Assembly (NCBI GenBank): GCA_029339195.1
Contig: JAPTJF010000155.1
Coordinates: 1 to 64,000, forward strand
From: Micractinium sp. NFX-FRZ
Taxonomy: Eukaryota > Chlorophyta > Trebouxiophyceae > Chlorellales > Chlorellaceae
Direction of reading: 5' to 3'
Length of the DNA stretch: 64,000 nucleotides
Within the stretch, counting starts at the first letter, position 1; every line of letters starts with the position of its first letter. Of the stretch, positions 56,946 through 64,000 are shown piece by piece. The notes under the pieces were generated by a model. The model saw only the letters and a list, made by a program, of their open reading frames with translations, searched no databases and was not told the origin of the DNA. A program made the translations under genes and the position numbers.

Positions 56946-59393
56946 ATGGTGTTCTTTGAGGACTTCGAGGTGCGAGTCGTCAGGCCGACGGGAGAAGCCC
57001 TCCCAGAGGTCGCACACAACGGTCTGACGTACGTGGTGGCGGCGCCGGGCACCAGCTTCGAGGTGGCCGTGTCGACCCTGCCCTGGGCAGCGCCGCTGTC
57101 GGCGGGCACCTTTCGCAACGTGAGTCTAGGGCCTCCACTCTCACCAGCACTTGTTCGCCTGCACAGCGGATCTTTCGTAACTTGGCGGCAAATGTGTCAT
57201 TCTGTGCCTGATGTTGTGCCTGCCAGACCCCTGTGGCCACTCGGTCGATGGGCGCTGTTGTGGCCGCTGGCCCTTGGCATAGCGCTGCTGCTGGACGCTC
57301 TCCATACCGACTCTCAGCTGCATGCTGACCCAGCCGGGAGTGCTGCCTGCAGGTCACGCTGCGTGTAGACGGCGTGGAAGTGGGATATTCAAAATCCTTT
57401 GAGCGCCCAGGAACTTCCGTGTTCCGAGGCTTCCTGAAGGAGGGAGGTGCGCAGCAGCAGTCACGGTGGTGCAGCGGCACAGCCACGGTGCAGCAACTGA
57501 TGCTGGGCAGCGCGCATGGCGCATTAATTGGTTGATGGGGAGTTGCGAGGTGCCATGGTTGAGTAGTAGCACCTGGTGAGGCTGACTCTGGATCCCTCCG
57601 ACCCCCCGCCATTGCATGCAGACACCCAGCGGTGCACGTACCATGCCTTTGTGTTTGCCAAGCCCAGAGAGTCGGATGCCAAGCAGGCCACGGGCCTCAA
57701 TTTTGTGGAAGGTTCTTTGAGGCTCCAAGTGCGCTCTGGGGCAGGAGCGGGTTGTGAGTGCTTGGAGAGACAGCTGTGCCTGGCTAGCGCCCCGGCCCCC
57801 TGCGAGCAGCAGCACAATGCAACACTCTGGCAGGCTTGGGCGGAGCCCCCGGGTTTTGTCTGCTGCTCAGCCAATGGTGGTGCCCTGCCTGCCTGCTTTC
57901 CCAACTGCCTGTCCTGGCCCCACCTGCGTGCCTGCCTTGCATTGCCAGGCGTCGATTTCCCTCAGTGATGAAGAGCCTGGGAGCTGATCTGCTCTGCCCT
58001 TCCCACCTGTGCTGCCCACGGCCCGCAGGTGTATCTGGCCCAGAGGACGCAGAAGGAGCGCACCTCCCGGAGCCAGGGTCCGGCTGCCACAAACACCAGC
58101 GTGGCCAAGATTCCAGAGGGCAAGAAGGTGAGGAGAGGAGGGTGGTGCCAGGGTTGCCAGTAGTAGTACTGGGACGCCTGGCTGTAGCGGCGGCAGGGCC
58201 ACTCCCGCCGTGGGTGGTAGGTGACAGCCTAGCTGGGCTCACGTGCTGCTGTGCCCTGCTGTGGCTTGCATGGTGCGATGCGCATGCTGTGCTTCGCCGT
58301 GCCATGCTGGACCGCGCTGCGCTGCCCCTTGATTTTCGCAGGGCCTCACTCCGCCTCTGCCCTTGGCCTCCCTCCCTGCGTGCCTTCAGTTCAGCTCCGC
58401 TCACATTGGCCTCTTTGCCCCCTTCCCTCCCTTCCTCCCCTCCTGCCCCCAGTTCTTCCTGGCCCCCTCCCTCACCACCGCTGCTGGGGAGCTGAAGATG
58501 GGCAGCGGCCTGCACACCCACAAACTGCGCTACCTGTCTGGCGCCGTCGCCAGCCTGGAGCTGCGCTACGAGACGGCCGCCACCCTGCTGCTGCGGGGGG
58601 TGCTGCGGCGGGACAAACCGCAGCACCGCGCCATACTGCAGCGGTTCCAGGGTAGGCAGGGTCGGGGTCGGGGCATTGCGTGCGAGACGGGTGACGGGTC
58701 GGTCAAACGTGCATGCCGCTGCTTGCCAGACTGCGCTGCAATTCACAATACGTGCTTTGCCCGCCTGCCCGCTTGCCTGCTCGCCTGCTTGTCAAGCGCA
58801 GATACAGCCATCCCAGATGCGGGGCCAGTCCCGAAGCAGGAGGGTGGGGCGGGGCCTTTCCATGCAGCGGCAGCGGCCTCCCATGCAGCGGCAGCGGCCT
58901 CCCATGCAGCGGCAGCAGCGGCAGCAGGCGGGAGCAAGCGGCAGCGGCAAGAAGAACAGCAGCAGCAGCAGCCGCGGCAGAGGCGGCGGCGGCGGCAGGG
59001 GCAGCAGGAGGACGAAGTGATAGATCTCACAAAGGTGGGTGCTGGCGGATGTGCAGGCAATGCTTCCAGGCAGGCAGGCCGTGGACGTTGGCGGGAGGGA
59101 GAGCTTGCATGCTAACCTGCCTGCTTGCCAAGCTCCATCCCAGTTGATGGGCTCTCCACAACCTGAAACACCAAACGAGCCGCAAGCCTTGAACAAACCT
59201 CAACCGTGCAGACGCAAATGCTTGTTTTTTAAATCTCATGTCTGTCCTCTGCCCTGCTTGCCCGCAGGTGCCGGCACCAGGCGACGAGGTGCTGGCAGCC
59301 CAGGCCGAGTACAAGATGCTGCAGTGCGATCTCACAGCGGAGGAGGCGCCGCGGTGGCGGGCGGTGAAGAAAGAAGTGGTGGAAGTGGAGTGA
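56946..59393 (+). CDS. Paralogous family member 3
   Basis: Seven exons: 56946-57119, 57353-57446, 57622-57728, 58029-58127, 58453-58651, 58802-59034 and 59268-59393, about 343 residues. Exon lengths equal those of member 2 except exon 6, which carries an Ala-rich repeat (three HAAAAAS-type units) and a Gln/Arg-rich block. Landmarks: FEVRVVRPTGEALPEVAHNG, LRVDGVEVGYSKSFERPGTS, AFVFAKPRESDAKQATGLNF, core LASLELRYETAATLLLRGVL, EVIDLTK and LQCDLTAEEA. The C-terminus is EVVEVE rather than EAHRVE. I chose the ATG at 56946; an upstream in-frame GTG is not needed. It arose by tandem duplication with member 2. Confidence 0.78.
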
Positions 59394-59911
59394 TGAGGGC
59401 GGAGGGGCCCGGCCACGTGCGCTGCTGCAGCTCGCGCGTGCATATCTGCCCACCAACTTGAATAGTTTTCGACCCGTGATTGATGTGTATTGATTCATGT
59501 TTTGTGCTCATGCTTGTCAACGTGGGCGTATGGCAGGTATTTGACACAGCAAACCAACGAGTACTGGCAGCTGAATTATCGTGATCAGCTGTTGAAGCGA
59601 TGCTTATGGTGCTTTGCTGCAAGCTTTCCAAGGTCACCCGCCTGCCCGTCTGCCTGCGCTGGGCGAAACGCCAGGGCGCGCAGCTTTTCCTAGTCTGCCG
59701 TTGAACAATCGTGACATTTCACACAACCTGTAATTGATACAGCGCACAAGATGGGTCGGCAGGGCAAGTGCGCTGGTGATGAGATCAAATCAGATCGGAT
59801 GAAAGAGCGTGCAGCAGTTTGAAGAGCTCGTTGGTTTTGTTTTTGTCTAGCCTGGCTCAGCTTCCGCACAGGCCGCCTGCCTGCCTACTTCATGCAGTTG
59901 CCCTGGCCTGC
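59394..59911. other. Convergent intergenic region
   Basis: TGTAA at 59729-59733 (+) suits the SIM-family gene. No clear signal was found for the convergent exportin gene. Confidence 0.55.
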
Positions 59912-60847
59912 CTACCGCACGTACACCGCGCCGCGCATGTCCACCACCGCCCGGCTCAGCGCCTTGGCAAACGCGCGCCTCGCCTGCCGGTCCAGGCTGG
60001 CAGCTGCGCCCACCTGCGCCACTAGCGCACTAAAGGCCGCCTGTGCAGAGGCCTACGTGAAATAGAAGCGGAAGGGGGCGATTTGGTGGGCGGGTGATGA
60101 GCGGGGGGACACAGGGGCTGGCTGGACAGGCGGCGCGCTGGCGAGCACAGGCAAGACAGTTTGCCCAGGGAGACGGGCAGGCATTTCCCTCTGCGCAAGA
60201 CTCCCTGCCACGCTCCTCTTCCCGCAAGTGCCCTTCTTTGCCACGTATCGCCCACAACTTCCTGCGTAACACACAGCTCCTGGCCGCCGCCCTGGCTGCC
60301 CTCAACGTCAGACCTCCTCCAGCCCGCCCTCACCTTGGCCGCCCCATCCGCGCACGCCGCCAGCAGCGCCTCCCCCTGCCATGTGCACACTCCCGAGCGG
60401 CATTTCGACCACATTTACTCAACACTGTTACCACGTCCGCCCGCGCCCGCCCTCACCTTGGCCGCCCCGTCGGCGCACGCCGCCAGCAGCGCCTCCCCCG
60501 CCCGCTGCAGCACCGGCGGGTCTGCCAGCGCCAGAGGGAGCACCGCCTCTGCTGCATGGTCCACCGCCTCCAGGCCTGCATCACCATGCACCAGGCGCTG
60601 CAGGGAGGCCAGAAGGAGGGAGCCCAAGGGGGTGGTGCCGTCTGGACCTGCAGGAGTGGCAACGGGGGTGGGAAGGCGCGGGGGGGGAGAGCAGGGTTGC
60701 GTAAGAGGGGAAGGCGCGGAGGAGAGAGCAAGGGGAAAGGCGCGGGGGAGAGAGCAGGGTTGCGTAGGAGGGGAAGGAGAGGAGCGGAGTGAAAGGCATG
60801 GCTGCCCTAAGGTGAGCGCACTCAGGCAGCCATGCGGGGAGGGACGA

Positions 60848-60901
<54 letters not shown>

Positions 60902-63900
60902 AGTGCAATGAAGAGACGGGCAGGCAGCCAGACGAGCACCAGGCAGACGGCCAGGTCGTTCAAATAATAAGCATGGGCAGGCGGGCAGAGGGGTCGCACC
61001 TGCCGTGTTGTTATGCCCCAGCCCGGGACCGCCGGCGGCCACTTGCTGCACGTGGTAGCGTGCCAGGGCGGCCGCCGCCTCAAACACGGCCTGAAGGGGC
61101 GGAGAGGTGGGGAGCATGTGGTGGGCACGGGGGAGGGCAGCCAACGAGGGAGCAGTGCTCATGTTCCAGGGTCCCACATCGTGCGGCAGCACTGCTCGTG
61201 CCCAGGTGATCGTGCCCAAGCCCTGCAGCTGTCAACGCACCCAACGTGCACCGCTCTGCCTTGCTGCTGTGGGCCACGTCCCCTCTAAGACCCCACCCCT
61301 CCGTGCGCCCCACCCACCTGCGTGACTTCCTCGTCCCCCGTGGCCCCCACCCCAAACTGCAGGGTGGACAGCAGTGTCTGGAAGACACGCGGCGGCAGGG
61401 CGGCCATGCGCTCCGGGTACACCTGCTCACGCAGGATCCGAGCACAACAAGAACGGGTAAAGTTTAGTGTGTGGTGTACTGGCTGGGGGTAGAAGGCAGC
61501 AGGGCGGCCATGCACTCAGGGTACACCTGCTCACGCAGGATCCGGGCCCAAGGAGCAGAGCTCGGTCAGTGTGTGGTGTGCAGCAGCTGCTGGCATGGGT
61601 TGCAGACCTGGGTGCCCCTTCCTCTTCCTCCCAAGCATGCATGCCAGCAGAGCACTGCGGGGAGCGCCCCACCCCTTGCCCACCAGCGCAGCAAGCCACC
61701 TTGCTCACTCTCCCCAACAAATTAAACCTGCCTCCAGCACGTGCGCCAGTGGGCGCGGCGCACCCCTGCCCCTCCAGCACACGACCACCAGGCGCAGCAA
61801 GCCCCCTTGCTCTGATGCCACATCAGAATCAGCAACTCACCTCCAGCATGTGCGCCAGCAGGGCGAAGTAGGAGCGGCAGAGCTTGGGGAACTTGAGGAG
61901 CTCCAGGGAGAGCAGCGGCACCAGCACATCCAGCCCAGCAAACACGGTCTGCAACGTATATGTGCGGGAGAGCGGAATACTGCTCTCAATGGCTGGGCGG
62001 TTGGGACGGGCACGCAGGCAGCCTCTGGGACCAGAGCGCAAACATGTTCTGAGTGGGAAGGGCAGGCCAGGGCGATACGTCGGGCTCCTGCCCCCCGGGA
62101 AGAACGCCCCACACAGCCAATATGAAGCCACTGCTCGACGCGGCTGTGCCGCCACCCTCCATCTGTCACCTGCGCCACGTCCGCTCCCTCCCCGGTTGCC
62201 GCCACACCGCCCGCCGCACCGCCGCCGCCGCTGCCGCCGCCAGCCGCCTGCCAGTCCCCTTGCGTCAGCTTGGTGAGCAGCTTGATGAGGGCGCGCAGGT
62301 CTTGGTACCGCTCGGACAGGGCCTCCGCCGCTAGCGCCTTGCTGGCGGACACGCTCACCTGGCCCTGCAGGGGTTAGGGAGGGCGGGGGTTTGCCCAGCA
62401 GGGAGGGGTGGGGGTGTCAAGCCGCTGGGGCTCCTTCCCCCCAAGCGCAGGAGGAAGATGCCAGGCAACTTGAGAAGCAAGGAATCAGCTGCCCTCCCAC
62501 CCACGCGTCTTTGTGGTGCCCGTTATGGCTGCCCTCCCCTCTCACCCACCCACCAGGTTGTGGGCCGAGTAGATCTGCAGCAGGCGCAGGCTCCAGCTGC
62601 ACAGCGCCCCAGCATCCGCTGGCGCCAGGTAGGCAGCGTGTCCCTCCACCACATCCCCGGCCAACTTCAGTATGAGGGTCAGGGCCACGGGTTGGGTGCG
62701 GCAGGCGTCAAATAGGGTGGCCAGGGCGGGCGCCACGCTGCTAAACTGCAGGTCCAGGCAGGGGCAGGTGGGCAGGGCAGGGCGGGGCAGGCGGTGAGGC
62801 AAAGTCGAGCAGGGTACGTACCCGCCGTGCCTCGAGATTCCTGGTTCCAGGACCAGGCTGCTATGCACGCTCTTCAGCACACCCAGGGCTGCCAGCAGGA
62901 GGGGTGGAAACATGGAAGCGGCAGCAGGCCAGGCGGCCCAGGCGGCTTGCCTGCTGGAAGAGCGCTGCCTGGGTGGCGGGCAGCGTGCCCCGCACCGCCC
63001 CCCGCAGCCGCTCTAGTAGAGACACCACAAGGTGCAGGCCGTCTGCACGCTGCAGCGCTGCGCGTGCTGCCGCCTCGCTGGCGCCTAGCGTGCGCAGCTG
63101 GGCCGCCGTGTTCTCCAACAGGTGCCCTGCCCAGCTGCCTGCGTCGCCCTGCCAGCCCTCTGCCGCCGCCAGCAGCAGCGACTGCAGCAGCCGCCGCTGC
63201 ACCTTTTTCGCGAGCTGCAGGAGCCCAGCGTCGCCCCGCCCCACTGCGTCACACAAGTTGTTCCAGGCGGGTGCGTCCAGCAGGGCACGGCGACCCGCCG
63301 GGCGGCGCAGCAGCGCGGTCAGCAGGCGGGCGCACACTGCCTCGTGCAGCGCCCGCTCGCCGGGATACCCGGTCAGCGCTGCCAGCACCAAGCTGACCAG
63401 CATCTGCAGTTGCAGGTGGGCAGAGGAGTGGGTAAGCACACAGTGGTGGGCAGAGAATATGAACACTGAGACGCATGGGGGTACACAGTCAGCGCTGCCA
63501 GCACCAAGCAGACCAGCATCTGCTGGTGGGGAGGGCAGGCAGGGGGAAGCAGCAAGGCAGAGGGGTGAGTGATGAGGAGCGGTGAGCTGGGAGGCGGGGG
63601 TCTGAGCTGGGGTATGAGGTTGGGTGTGAGGTCGGGCTGAGGTGGGGCAGAGGTGGCGTGGACTGGGGAGGTTGAATGGGGTCAAAAGGCCGGGGCTGCT
63701 GTGCAAGCAGCTGCGCACTTTCACCTCCTGATCCTTCACCAAAGAAACGGCCACACGGCCAGGCCCAGCAGCCGCACACGTCTCTTCTGGCACCGCTTCC
63801 CTGCAGACACGGCACACTACAACTACAACCCACCTGCGCTGCCTGCGTGCCGCCCTGCGAGCCTGCCCCAAATGCAGCAATGAGGGCGGGGGAGCCTCCC

Positions 63901-63963
63901 TCTTCAAGCATCAGGTAGGTGTCCGCCCAGCGTGCCAGCGAGGCGGCAGCAACCTCCATAAGC
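59912..63963 (-). CDS. XPO4: Exportin-4, C-terminal half (continues past the right edge)
   Basis: Nine exons in the window: 63963-63834, 63403-62951, 62745-62554, 62364-62170, 61948-61841, 61422-61318, 61090-61000, 60647-60457 and 60040-59912 (TAG). Phases agree, giving about 530 residues. Exportin-4 blocks are clear: LLERLRGAVRG; LRLLQIYSAHNL; ERYQDLRALIKLLTKL; GLDVLVPLLSLELLKFPKLC followed by YFALLAHMLE; YPERMAALPPRVFQTLL; ARYHVQQVAAGGPGLGHNNT; and the terminal SRAVVDMRGAVYVR. Exportin-4 is a RanGTP-dependent importin-beta-type carrier. In animals it exports eIF5A and Smad3 and imports some SOX proteins; algal cargo is unknown. The intron after 62951 starts with GC. Relics of three exon edges lie in its introns. 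The N-terminal HEAT repeats lie outside the window. Confidence 0.92.
60322..60379 (-). repeat. Relic of the end of XPO4 exon 60647-60457 with donor
   Basis: Minus strand GAGGCGCTGCTGGCGGCGTG, then CGCGGATGGGGCGGCCAAGG and TGAGGGCGGG, is nearly identical to the true exon end and donor 130 bp upstream. Confidence 0.85.
60849..60899 (+). repeat. (CTG)17 trinucleotide repeat
   Basis: Seventeen uninterrupted CTG units (CAG in the sense of XPO4) in the intron between exons 61090-61000 and 60647-60457. Pure repeats of this length are usually length-polymorphic. Confidence 0.97.
61498..61545 (-). repeat. Relic of the acceptor and start of XPO4 exon 61422-61318
   Basis: A copy about 101 bp upstream of the true acceptor reads CAG|GTGTACCCTGAGTGCATGG against CAG|GTGTACCCGGAGCGCATGG, with similar intron sequence before it. 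It could act as an alternative acceptor. Confidence 0.85.
63480..63522 (-). repeat. Relic of the start of XPO4 exon 63403-62951
   Basis: ATGCTGGTCTGCTTGGTGCT copies ATGCTGGTCAGCTTGGTGCT, the start of the real exon 117 bp downstream, preceded by CAGCAG. Confidence 0.85.
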
Positions 63964-64000
63964 CTGCAGGCGGTACAGAGGCAAGGTTGGCAGTGTTGGG

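Noticed and set aside
62810..62890. Possible XPO4 exon encoding LGVLKSVHSSLVLEPGI on the minus strand
   Set aside because: Its entry phase does not match the preceding exon and its exit phase does not match the next, while the exons on either side join in phase without it.
63725..63800. Extra XPO4 exon between 63834 and 63403
   Set aside because: It would leave a 33-nt intron and its two possible phases each disagree with one neighbour. Splicing 63834 directly to 63403 keeps phase and fits exportin-4.

Overview
The window is nuclear DNA of a GC-rich unicellular green alga. A Chlorella-like trebouxiophyte is my best guess. The evidence is intron-dense genes with CAG-ending acceptors, predicted plastid transit peptides, TGTAA polyadenylation motifs, a CCCTAAA telomere-like tract, CAG/CTG-rich low complexity, and a clear exportin-4 plus an axonemal CCDC39/FAP59 gene. 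No rRNA, tRNA, CRISPR array, transposase or organellar gene was seen. I assembled gene models by hand from splice sites, reading phase and protein pattern; none has transcript support.

Layout. 1-2010 (+): 3' part of a membrane/coiled-coil gene. 3150-6975 (+), 7911-11373 (-) and 11587-20764 (+): three consecutive genes with predicted plastid transit peptides. The last ends in a three-helix domain resembling the light-harvesting-complex (LHC) superfamily. 21351-25380 (+): a short-chain dehydrogenase of the progesterone-5-beta-reductase/iridoid-synthase-like type. 25854-28985 (-) and 29775-31637 (+): two divergent RING-finger genes, one Q/P-rich, one with ankyrin repeats. 32118-33945 (+): a MYND zinc-finger gene. 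34266-36755 (-): a metallo-beta-lactamase-fold enzyme. 37317-40181 (-): a secreted protein made of two copies of one module. 40818-47014 (-): CCDC39/FAP59, the axonemal 96-nm ruler. 47372-49715, 54429-56584 and 56946-59393 (+): a three-member paralogous family with identical intron positions and SUMO-interacting-like motifs. 50248-51967 (+): an organelle-targeted helical protein. 53683-54000 (+): the last exon of an unresolved gene. 59912 to the right edge (-): the C-terminal half of exportin-4.

The most unusual property is structural. In at least seven genes an exon edge together with its splice site has been tandemly copied into the adjacent intron, leaving decayed exon relics. Two neighbouring, otherwise unrelated genes (1-2010 and 3150-6975) also share a cassette of about 350 bp holding a complete 32-bp mini-exon and its flanking introns; its donor is GT in one gene and GC in the other. 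GC-AG introns look enriched: 8 of about 106 modelled introns.

The genes do not form one pathway. They cover plastid proteins, ubiquitin-type regulation, nuclear transport and flagellar assembly.
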